DNA from: Prostheceraeus crozeri
Lineage: Eukaryota > Platyhelminthes > Polycladida > Euryleptidae
NCBI GenBank assembly: GCA_907163375.1
Contig: CAJQUW010000514.1
Coordinates: 62,001 to 126,000, forward strand
DNA length: 64,000 nt
Direction of reading: 5' to 3'
In this document: positions 33,767-42,046 of the stretch, piece after piece
How the letters are laid out: each line of letters starts with the position of its first letter
Position numbering within the stretch: position 1 is the stretch's first letter
The notes under the pieces: model-generated
The model's input: only the letters and a program-made list of their open reading frames with translations
Told to the model about the DNA's origin: nothing
Databases searched by the model: none
Made by a program: the position numbers and the translations under genes

Positions 33767-34297
33767 TTATAAATCAATGGTTTGAAACAGATAAAATAGA
33801 TACAGCTGGTAACTATCATACAGCGAGCAATGATAACCATACAGGACTTTGGCAGTGTTGAGGTAAGGAGGAAAGAAGCATTGGTTATGAACGTAGCTAC
33901 TACAACGAATAGACAAAATAGGAACACACAAATCCTTAAAACGTTTCGTGACTTCATGATAATGTTGATTCACTCTACTATCCCAAGGCGGGAGCAAAAT
34001 ATCATCAATGATTAGATTGGGAAATACTTTCCTCTCCTTACCAGGATTATTACAAAAGATGCGTATAACATTTAAAGCAGCTAACCATCGTTTAAAGTCA
34101 ATAAGAAGAGCACTCTCACAAGAAAAGCCATAGTCTTGCAAATATTTCAGATTAAGTCCATGAATGTGTTTTCTCGCCCATTGATCAACATTGGGATCGC
34201 AGTTGGCATGTTGATGATAGAAACTAACAATCTGATATGTCCAATTGTTCATAGCAATAGCACTGAGCTCCTGTACAGGTTCACCCTCACAATCCAT
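33767..34297 (-). CDS. DEDD-exonuclease-like Polinton protein, P1 copy
   Basis: 176 residues starting MDCEGEPVQELSAIAM; the block DQWARKHIHGLNLKYL follows about 40 residues on, then LLIDFKRWLA and LIIDDILLPPW. The order of DxE, HGLN and a later Asp-bearing helix recalls DEDD 3'-5' exonucleases (the DnaQ/EXOIII pattern). I infer a nuclease fold without proof. The gene is kept in three copies in the window. An upstream exon is likely, because the homologous family usually has residues before the D.E. Confidence 0.5.
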   Translation of the reverse strand: MDCEGEPVQELSAIAMNNWTYQIVSFYHQHANCDPNVDQWARKHIHGLNLKYLQDYGFSCESALLIDFKRWLAALNVIRIFCNNPGKERKVFPNLIIDDILLPPWDSRVNQHYHEVTKRFKDLCVPILSIRCSSYVHNQCFFPPYLNTAKVLYGYHCSLYDSYQLYLFYLFQTIDL

Positions 34298-34349
34298 AAA
34301 AATGATGATAGAAGCCTAAAACGGAAATTTACACATCTAAGGAAACGTT

Positions 34350-34475
34350 CTATAACATATTACAAAATGAAGAATTACATCGATGCTTTTTACGACAAAA
34401 TACACAAATGATATGATGGCAACGAAGAAGTAAAATGTATCTAATAAGACCACGTCTACGACACTCAAAGCACAT
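34350..34475 (-). CDS. Small RING-like zinc-binding protein, P1 copy
   Basis: MCFECRRRG, RCHHIICVFC and CNSSFC give C-x2-C, C-x-H, C-x2-C and a final Cys, a compact RING-like pattern in about 41 residues. It ends just upstream of the exonuclease-like gene. The true 5' end is uncertain. It is near identical to 7268-7393. Confidence 0.35.
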   Translation of the reverse strand: MCFECRRRGLIRYILLLRCHHIICVFCRKKHRCNSSFCNML

Positions 34476-34509
34476 AAGCGAATTGTCATAGGGTAGAGTT
34501 AGGAAAGGA

Positions 34510-35285
34510 CTAGTAATTCTCCTTCTTTGATTTGCGTTTTGAGGTAGCATTCTTCTCCGACTTGCGCTTCGTACCACTGCTGTTAAGGATTTGATCAATT
34601 ATGTCATCCACGTTGGGTGGTTTTGGAATATATAGGATGGATTCCATATGCATGGAGAGAGAGGCTATTTTATTATCCTTGTGCCGACCATAATATAGCC
34701 CATTCACTTTGAAAAGGATATCCCAAGTACCTTCTCCGAACTCATCACATCTGATGGGTATTGAATGATCTCCCTCCTTCTTATAGTAAGTACACCAATG
34801 TGATACCGGTAGGCAAATGTGATTACCATCCCAAATCTTTCTATAGGGAGTATCCTTGTCATCTCTCGCCTTCCACTCTGGAGCAAGAGGAGTAGGAATG
34901 TCCATATTTAATGTCACGTACTCCTCAATAATATCAAGTTGGTGGCGAATGTACGGACTCACGGGGATCAGTATGTAGTCTCCATACTGATTGTGCATTA
35001 TCTTGACATCCGTGGAAGGGAGCATTCCCGTTTGGAGTACTACGCTATGATCGTCATAACGCAAGACTTGTTTAAATTTACGCTGTAGCGGTGTAGGATT
35101 ATGTACCTTGGTTGTTTCTTCCACTGGCCTCAGTTGTAGATGATCTGACCGTAGCGAACCTTGTAACGTTTGACCGCCATTTTGTCCTACTAGTGCAGCA
35201 GATGGAGTAGATGCCTGAAAATGAAAAAAGATTGTATTAAGTTTACGTTCAAGGGAGGAGAGGGAGGGAAGTAGCGACTTACCAT
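34510..35285 (-). CDS. P1 right-end protein of unknown function
   Basis: An ATG at 35283-35285 stands alone on its exon. A 68-bp GT-AG intron (35215-35282) separates it from the main exon, which begins with the codons for ASTPSAAL. The body of the product has LRYDDHSVVLQTG, YILIPVSPYIRHQLDII, HICLPVSHWCTYYKKEGD and TWDILFKVNGLYYG. It ends in a Lys/Ser-rich basic tail. No family is recognised; the Tyr/Trp-rich core suggests a globular domain. A TATA box lies upstream at 35387-35396. A near-identical copy lies at 85-774. Confidence 0.55.
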
Positions 35286-35386
35286 TTTAGTTGGATAATA
35301 GAACAGGGAACTAGAGAGAGAGAAAATGTGCGTCCGTCACTCGTGTGATTCAACGATGGAATGATTCTCACTGTGGAAGGCTCGCT

Positions 35387-35396
35387 ATTTATAAAG
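35387..35396 (-). promoter_or_regulatory. TATA box of the P1 right-end gene
   Basis: CTTTATAAAT on the minus strand. Copies A and the E2 block have CTATATAAATAG at the same place (937-948; 7678-7690). It lies roughly 100 bases upstream of the start codon, just inside the terminal repeat boundary at ~35455. Confidence 0.6.
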
Positions 35397-35454
35397 AAAT
35401 GCTTGATTCTCATGGGATGATGATCCTCATTGGACAATAACATCAAGCTGATTC

Positions 35455-37784
35455 CGTCCCAAATCTAACTCTGTCGTTTTTCGCCAATGTCCCAAAATCT
35501 TAAATGGCGTCTCACATCTAAACGAAGACAGATAGGAACAAGCCGATTCTTTCAGTGAATTTGTCTCACTCTTAGCTTTCAAACGAGCTATCGCACGACA
35601 AAATCCGTCCACTAGAAGCCAAAATCGAAGCAAGCTGTCCAGAGGGGGGGGGACGTCAGCGAAAATTTTTTCTCTCCGATTTCGCTGGAAACATCCTTCC
35701 TAACCCAAAATTTCACGTAGATTCCGAATCTGGCCTCCGTTTTCTCATCCGATGCTTCGTTTGGGCGCTACACACCAAAACGTCCCAAATTCTAACTCTG
35801 TCGTTTTTTCGAAAAATGTTGAAAATTTTTTCTCGCCGATTGCCTTGAAACTCACTATACAGATAAAGAATTTCACGCTGATTCCAAATCTGAAATCCGT
35901 TTTCCAATCCGATGCTTCGTTTTGAAGCTAGAGCCCAAAACGTCCCAAATTCTAACTCTGTCGTTTTTCACCAATGTCCCAAAATCTTAAATGGCGTCTC
36001 ACATCTAAACGAAGACAGATAGGAACAAGCCGATTCTTTCAGTGAATTTGTCTCACTCTTAGCTTTCAAACGAGCTATCGCACGACAAAATCCGTCCACT
36101 GGAAGCCAAAATCGAAGCAAGCTGTCCAGAGGGGGGGGGGACGTCAGTGAAAATTCTTTCTCTCCGATTTCGCTGGAAACATCCTTCCTAACCCAAAATT
36201 TCACGTAGATTCCGAATCTGGCCTCCGTTTTCTCATCCGATGCTTCGTTTGGGCGCTACACACCAAAACGTCCCAAATTCTAACTCTGTCGTTTTTTCGA
36301 AAAATGTTGAAAATTTTTTCTCGCCGATTGCCTTGAAACTCACTATACAGATAAAGAATTTCACGCTGATTCCAAATCTGAAATCCGTTTTCCAATCCGA
36401 TGCTTCGTTTTGAAGCTAGAGCCCAAAACGTCCCAAATTCTAACTCTGTCGTTTTTCACCAATGTCCCAAAATCTTAAATGGCGTCTCACATCTAAACGA
36501 AGACAGATAGGAACAAGCCGATTCTTTCAGTGAATTTGTCTCACTCTTAGCTTTCAAACGAGCTATCGCACGACAAAATCCGTCCACTGGAAGCCAAAAT
36601 CGAAGCAAGCTGTCCAGAGGGGGGGGGACGTCAGTGAAAATTCTTTCTCTCCGATTTCGCTGGAAACATCCTTCCTAACCCAAAATTTCACGTAGATTCC
36701 GAATCTGGCCTCCGTTTTCTCATCCGATGCTTCGTTTGGGCGCTACACACCAAAACGTCCCAAATTCTAACTCTGTCGTTTTTTCGAAAAATGTTGAAAA
36801 TTTTTTCTCGCCGATTGCCTTGAAACTCACTATACAGATAAAGAATTTCACGCTGATTCCAAATCTGAAATCCGTTTTCCAATCCGATGCTTCGTTTTGA
36901 AGCTAGAGCCCAAAACGTCCCAAATTCTAACTCTGTCGTTTTTCACCAATGTCCCAAAATCTTAAATGGCGTCTCACATCTAAACGAAGACAGATAGGAA
37001 CAAGCCGATTCTTTCAGTGAATTTGTCTCACTCTTAGCTTTCAAACGAGCTATCGCACGACAAAATCCGTCCACTGGAAGCCAAAATCGAAGCAAGCTGT
37101 CCAGAGGGGGGGGGACGTCAGCCGAAAATTTTTTCTCTCCGATTTCGCTGGAAACATCCTTCCTAACCCAAAATTTCACGTAGATTCCGAATCTGGCCTC
37201 CGTTTTCTCATCCGATGCTTCGTTTGGGCGCTACACACCAAAACGTCCCAAATTCTAACTCTGTCGTTTTTTCGAAAAATGTTGAAAATTTTTTCTCGCC
37301 GATTGCCTTGAAACTCACTATACAGATAAAGAATTTCACGCTGATTCCAAATCTGAAATCCGTTTTCCAATCCGATGCTTCGTTTTGAAGCTAGAGCCCA
37401 AAACGTCCCAAATTCTAACTCTGTCGTTTTTCACCAATGTCCCAAAATCTTAAATGGCGTCTCACATCTAAACGAAGACAGATAGGAACAAGCCGATTCT
37501 TTCAGTGAATTTGTCTCACTCTTAGCTTTCAAACGAGCTATCGCACGACAAAATCCGTCCACTGGAAGCCAAAATCGAAGCAAGCTGTCCAGAGGGGGGG
37601 GGGGACGTCAGCCGAAAATTTTTTCTCTCCGATTTCGCTGGAAACATCCTTCCTAACCCAAAATTTCACGTAGATTCCGAATCTGGCCTCCGTTTTCTCA
37701 TCCGATGCTTCGTTTGGGCGCTACACACCAAAACGTCCCAAATTCTAACTCTGTTAAAATTTTGAAGAAAAATTTTTTCTCGCC
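35455..37784 (+). repeat. R6: tandem array of ~488-bp units, right terminal repeat of P1
   Basis: About 4.8 nearly identical units, with poly-G tracts near 35642, 36131, 36618, 37107 and 37594 (spacing 487-489). Each unit is itself a diverged dimer: the phrase AAAACGTCCCAAATTCTAAC occurs twice per unit, about 240 bp apart. The array continues across the P2 insertion into 57180-57561. High identity between units points to recent amplification or homogenisation. Confidence 0.9.
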
Positions 37785-37790
37785 AATTGC
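37785..37790. other. P2 target-site duplication (left)
   Basis: AATTGC here matches AATTGC at 57174-57179, immediately outside the P2 termini. The uninterrupted unit reads CTCGCCGATTGCCTTGAAAC, so the duplication lies within a ~488-bp repeat unit. Confidence 0.95.
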
Positions 37791-38544
37791 AGTAATGGGC
37801 AAAAGACCGTTCCAGGACAGGACAGGTCAAAAAAAAAAATTGGTATCTTTAAAAACGACATAAATTCATGAATTTAGTCCCTTTTTCAGGTTTTAAAGAC
37901 CTGCATTCATGAATTTAGTCCATTCAAAAAGTACCATTTTTCAAAAAATGGTATTTTTAAAAACAACATAAATTCATGAATTTGAACCCTTTTTCAGGTT
38001 ATGAAGACCTAAATTCATAAATCGGCTAAAGCCAGAGGAGCTTCGCTCCGATTTGGGCGTTTTTAAAAATACCCAGTTTTTCAAATTTTTCAAAATCTCA
38101 AATTTGAGAATTACAATTTTTACCTTGAAAATCATGACCGTTCCAGGACACCGAAAATCATAAAAGTTGAAAATCTCAAATTTGAGAATTACAATTTTTA
38201 CCTTGAAAATCATGACCGTTCTAGGACACCGAAAAAATCAGAAAAGTTGAGTATCTCAAAATTTGAGAATTACAATCGGGCGAAGCCCTAGAACCTTCGG
38301 TTCGATTTTCACCCCCGCTTAAATCATGACCGTTCAAGGTCATCTAAAACCGGACACCGAAAATCATAAAAGTTGAGAATTTCAAATTCATGAGTTTAGA
38401 CGTTTTTCAGGTTTTTAAAATATATCATGTGACTAATAATATTTCTTTAAAAATGGAAGAAACAAAAGTGGAAGGAACTTCAGAAATGGAAGAAACAAAA
38501 GTGGAAGGAACCTCAAGAATATATCCTTCGTTATCTCAATTAAA
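37791..38544 (+). repeat. P2 left terminal inverted repeat
   Basis: About 754 bp, matching 56418-57173 inverted. It has internal repeats of AAATCTCAAATTTGAGAATT and of GACCGTTCCAGGACA (37804, 38136, 38214, with a partial copy at 38328). It includes the first ~30 codons of the gene at 38453. Compared with the right repeat it has one extra 30-bp hairpin element (38023-38052) and one fewer 33-bp coding unit. Confidence 0.93.
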
Positions 38545-38965
38545 AATAAGTGAATTAAATATTGAAAAACACAAAGATAGAGTACGTTATATGAAAGATA
38601 AGGAATCCCAATTATTATTAAGATTAGAGCATTATAAAAAATTAAGAAAGAGATGGACTAAAGTTAAGAATGTAACACAAGGAATTGGCTTATTCTTAAC
38701 AATAAGTTTAGGTGCTTTAACAATTGTTATATCTTCAGGTGTTTTAGTAATTCCAGTAGTTGCTACAGCTTTAACAGGTACGGGTGTTTTTGCAACTTCA
38801 CTTGCTACAATGTTAGATAAATCTTTAATAACTAAGAAACGAAAATCATTAAAAACTAAGCATTTACATATTAAAGAAGTCTATGATAAACTACATTACT
38901 ACTTTCAAAGAGTATGTGATGATAATGTTATTACGTTAGATGAGATTGAAAATTTGATCAAATAG
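38453..38965 (+). CDS. P2 membrane-hairpin protein starting inside the TIR
   Basis: The start ATG at 38453 is chosen because TTTCTTTAAAA abuts it, as for other P2 genes. The product has two 11-residue repeats (MEETKVEGTSE) and a Lys-rich coil (DRVRYMKDKESQLLLRLEHYKKL). Two adjacent hydrophobic segments (IGLFLTISLGALTIVI; VLVIPVVATALTGTGVF) and a basic tail follow. The double membrane span recalls small viral pore or holin-type proteins, but no family is recognised. Its first ~30 codons lie in the terminal repeat, so the right end carries a severed twin. Confidence 0.5.
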   Translation: MEETKVEGTSEMEETKVEGTSRIYPSLSQLKISELNIEKHKDRVRYMKDKESQLLLRLEHYKKLRKRWTKVKNVTQGIGLFLTISLGALTIVISSGVLVIPVVATALTGTGVFATSLATMLDKSLITKKRKSLKTKHLHIKEVYDKLHYYFQRVCDDNVITLDEIENLIK

Positions 38966-39155
38966 CTAATGAAGTAAATCAAATATCATTTCAATCACAG
39001 ACAGAAAAAGTTAATGATAAAAATAAAAAGGATGGTAAAATTTCTAGTGATGGTAAAACTTTTATTGATGATAAAATTTCTAATGAAGAAAATGACAAAA
39101 TTTTTTTAGAAGAGCTAAAAACTTTATTAGACAAAACTTTATTAAACAAAACTTA

Positions 39156-39352
39156 ATACGAGAAAACTTTAAACGAGAAAACTTTAAACGAGAAAACTTT
39201 AAACGAAAAGATTACAAACAACAAAGCAATAAAAAAATAATTTGTTCAGTAAAATGTTTTTGCTGTATTCCAATGTTACCACAAAATTCAAATATTATAT
39301 TTTAAAAAATAGATAAAATTAAAGCTGATAATAACAAAAAAATATTATACCA
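39156..39352. repeat. Short tandem repeat in AT-rich spacer
   Basis: A 15-bp unit GAGAAAACTTTAAAC repeats about three times (39168-39210). The rest is AT-rich spacer without a gene. Confidence 0.6.
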
Positions 39353-40135
39353 CTATGTTGTATATTTTTTATTACTCAGTAAACAAATCTTCGATAACTC
39401 TATCATGAATTTTTTTATCAATATTAATTGTAATGATCCATAATCTTTTGCCCAAGCATTATTACACGATTGTTTAAATTCATCTTTATCTCTTATACAT
39501 AAATCTCTTAGCAAATCACTTAAGTTTCTTGCATTTATTTCAAATAGTATAAATATATTTGCATTCTTTCTAATAACACTTCCGTCTAATGAATACATAC
39601 TTTGTGTTAAATAAAATACACTACAGTTATTATGTCTACCTCTTGTAAAATAATTTCTCTGAACTGACTGATTTCTATCATTAACACAATCATCAAAAAT
39701 TACACAATGTTTCATTGTTTTATCTAGTTTACTAGGATCTTGCATATTACCACTATCATCTATTAATTGTATCTTTATATGGTTATTTTTATTAGATTCT
39801 ACTAACTGACTATTTTCTACTGCTTCCTCACACCATGAACTTATTTCTTCTTCATATTCAGATTTTTCGTATTCTTCGAATAGGGAAGCAATTGCTGTTT
39901 TTTTAAGATTATTTTCAAATCCATATTTTAAAAATTGATAGACAGGTTGTTCTGCTGTTGTTGTATAAATTATAAGATTGTTATAATCCAAAAAATTTGG
40001 AGTCGTTAAAATTTTAAATAATAGATACGTTTTTCCACAACCTGATCTTCCGCAAATAACTGACAAAACTTTATTAGATAAATTTGGATGATGATTAAAT
40101 TTAAGTTTTTTTTTATTTAAAGACATTACACTCAT
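39353..40135 (-). CDS. ATP: P2 packaging-type ATPase 1 (soluble)
   Basis: An intact 260-residue protein. Walker A is CGRSGCGKTYLL at residues ~28-39. Walker B is HCVIFDDCV, followed by NYFTRGRHNNCSVFYLTQSMY, the pattern of the A32-like packaging ATPases of Polintons and relatives (the GRH....VF.L.Q sensor). It is likely the genome-packaging motor. The start is fixed by TTTTTTATTAAAAA directly before the ATG. A second, membrane-anchored ATPase of the same general class is encoded at 46764-48308. Confidence 0.85.
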   Translation of the reverse strand: MSVMSLNKKKLKFNHHPNLSNKVLSVICGRSGCGKTYLLFKILTTPNFLDYNNLIIYTTTAEQPVYQFLKYGFENNLKKTAIASLFEEYEKSEYEEEISSWCEEAVENSQLVESNKNNHIKIQLIDDSGNMQDPSKLDKTMKHCVIFDDCVNDRNQSVQRNYFTRGRHNNCSVFYLTQSMYSLDGSVIRKNANIFILFEINARNLSDLLRDLCIRDKDEFKQSCNNAWAKDYGSLQLILIKKFMIELSKICLLSNKKYTT

Positions 40136-40200
40136 TTTTTAATAAAAAATTTATTTTTATTTTATTTTTATTTTTAAAGAAGAAGAAGAAAATTAAACTT

Positions 40201-40276
40201 TTCTAGCTTCGCGTGGGAGTTTATACCTCTCGAACGGGAGTTTATACCTCCCGAACGGGAGTTTATACCTCTCGAA
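40201..40276. repeat. 21-bp palindromic triplet repeat
   Basis: GGGAGTTTATACCTCTCGAAC repeats three times (40213-40275). Each unit can fold by GGGAG pairing with CTCCC-like bases around TTTATAC. It sits in the gap between the ATPase start and the end of the penton-like gene, whose last codons it overlaps. Confidence 0.75.
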
Positions 40277-41051
40277 CCAAAAGATCTATCATAATCTCTT
40301 CGCCTCCAAAATTTATTTCTTGTCCTTTCTCATCAGTGATTCTAATGTTAATGTTGTTAATAGTTTTTCTTGTAATAGGGAAATATATTAATGTTTGTGG
40401 AATTACATTTAATCTATAACCAATGGGCACAGTAAAAGCTGGAAAACTGAATATTAAATTTGATAATTTACCATTTATATAACCTCCTTCAATAATGTCA
40501 CAATGTACAACAATTGAATTTATTTCAGTTATTTTTGGAATCTTCTCACCTAAATGATAACCTTGACTATAGGTTTGTTTATTAAATCCTAATAGCTTTG
40601 ACAATGATCTATCATGATTAAAATCAACTTGATGATTTTCGTCTAAAGTAAGAGAAAATTTATTAACTGCCGGTTCAACTGCAAAATGTAATTGTTTCTT
40701 ATCTTTAAATGGTATACCTAAATGTCTCTTAATTTCATTTGATATTGTTTCAACTTCGTAAGAACCAGGAAGAAAAGTTAGTATTTTCCATGTTTTACCT
40801 TTATCAGTAGAATATCTAAATTGATCATTCACATCTTTGATAACGTTTTGAATAGTGTTAAATGTGGAGAAACTAGTCAATGCAATTTGATAATTTTTAT
40901 TTTGTTCTAAATGTAGAATGGGTTCTAAATTACAAGTGTGTGATGAAGTAGTTGTTATAATTTTTAACGTCGTACTAAATTTTGATGAACCCAAAATCTC
41001 TATCAAATTTTCTAAATGATTATTAATTTTGTCTAAATCTGCTGAACACAT
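40263..41051 (-). CDS. P2 penton-like protein
   Basis: An intact 262-residue protein. The phrase NYQIALTSFSTFNTI corresponds in position to the EGEWEVGV block of the P1 paralogues. SKLLGFNKQTYSQGY, VVHCDIIEGGYINGKLSN and the C-terminal INNINIRITDEKGQEINF match their LGF, VGDVEAPLL and IDIAIYDDAGALIPF blocks. It is probably a minor (penton-like) capsid or vertex protein by family. The ATG is preceded by TTTTTTAGTTTAAAA. Confidence 0.6.
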   Translation of the reverse strand: MCSADLDKINNHLENLIEILGSSKFSTTLKIITTTSSHTCNLEPILHLEQNKNYQIALTSFSTFNTIQNVIKDVNDQFRYSTDKGKTWKILTFLPGSYEVETISNEIKRHLGIPFKDKKQLHFAVEPAVNKFSLTLDENHQVDFNHDRSLSKLLGFNKQTYSQGYHLGEKIPKITEINSIVVHCDIIEGGYINGKLSNLIFSFPAFTVPIGYRLNVIPQTLIYFPITRKTINNINIRITDEKGQEINFGGEEIMIDLLVREV

Positions 41052-41107
41052 TTTTAAACTAAAAAATTAAATAAATATTTTTTTATGAAATTTTTTTTTA
41101 TAAAAAA

Positions 41108-41944
41108 TTAGAAACAACATATTTCAGCTACACTTTTATAATCCTCTTCATTTAGAATCTTCTTTTCTAACAGTCTTTTCAATATAGCATGAATTTCATT
41201 GAAACTAGAATTATGTCCTTCTTTTATTGCAGATATTAAAATATTTAATCTATTTAGTAATTCTTGTGGATCATCTGGTAAAAATATGGTTGTTTCTGTT
41301 TTCTGTTTTTTTGTTTTCTGTTTTTCAGATAAACCTTTTCCTACTTTAACTCCTGTTGATAATAAATTTTCTAATTGTTTATAACGTCTAAGAGTTTTTA
41401 CTGTGCCAACTCTATCTAATATAGTTTTATATTTTATTAGATCTTCTACAGCATAATTTTTTAAATCTGCTCCTCTTAAAAGATCAACAAAATTTCTATC
41501 TAAACTAATAGGTTTTTTATCTGGAGTAAAAATTAATCCTCGTAAAGGTTGTGGAAATATTTCTTTACCACCAAGATAAAATCTTGCAAATAATTTTTTA
41601 TCTAAAAAGAAAGTAGAATGTTCGAATAACATAGATTTTGGTAATTTTTTATCTATGTTTGCCTCTAATAAACCATAGTCATCTAATAGTGTTTTAAGTA
41701 CAGGATCCGCTATATCAACACGTTTTTCATTAAGTTCCTTTTCAAGAGTTTTAAATGGTTCGACAGTTTTTTCATAATCAGTTTTTACTTCTTCAGTTAT
41801 TTTTAATTTATCAAACATATCAGATTGAATACCAGCTTTTGTCATTCTATGTTGAAGATGATTTTCTTTCATAATATTTCTTTGTTTTATTAACTCTTCT
41901 AATTGTTTTATTCTTTTAAAATTATCAGCTCTAACTTTATCCAT
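41108..41944 (-). CDS. P2 conserved Polinton protein of unknown function
   Basis: 278 residues, intact. The N-terminal coiled region is MDKVRADNFKRIKQLEELI. The middle has FLDKKLFARFYLGGKEIFP and RNFVDLLRGADLKNYAVEDL, then a basic linker and a helical C-terminus (LLNRLNILISAIKEG). The plan resembles the P1 gene at 31204-31896. The N-terminal ~30 residues recur as a separate 57-residue gene at 50617-50790. No enzymatic motif is visible. Confidence 0.55.
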   Translation of the reverse strand: MDKVRADNFKRIKQLEELIKQRNIMKENHLQHRMTKAGIQSDMFDKLKITEEVKTDYEKTVEPFKTLEKELNEKRVDIADPVLKTLLDDYGLLEANIDKKLPKSMLFEHSTFFLDKKLFARFYLGGKEIFPQPLRGLIFTPDKKPISLDRNFVDLLRGADLKNYAVEDLIKYKTILDRVGTVKTLRRYKQLENLLSTGVKVGKGLSEKQKTKKQKTETTIFLPDDPQELLNRLNILISAIKEGHNSSFNEIHAILKRLLEKKILNEEDYKSVAEICCF

Positions 41945-42046
41945 TTTTATATGATAATTTTATATTATTAAATTATTTTATGTTATATTATTTTATAATA
42001 TTTTATATTGTTATATTGTTATATCTAGAAAATAGAAATTAGAAAA

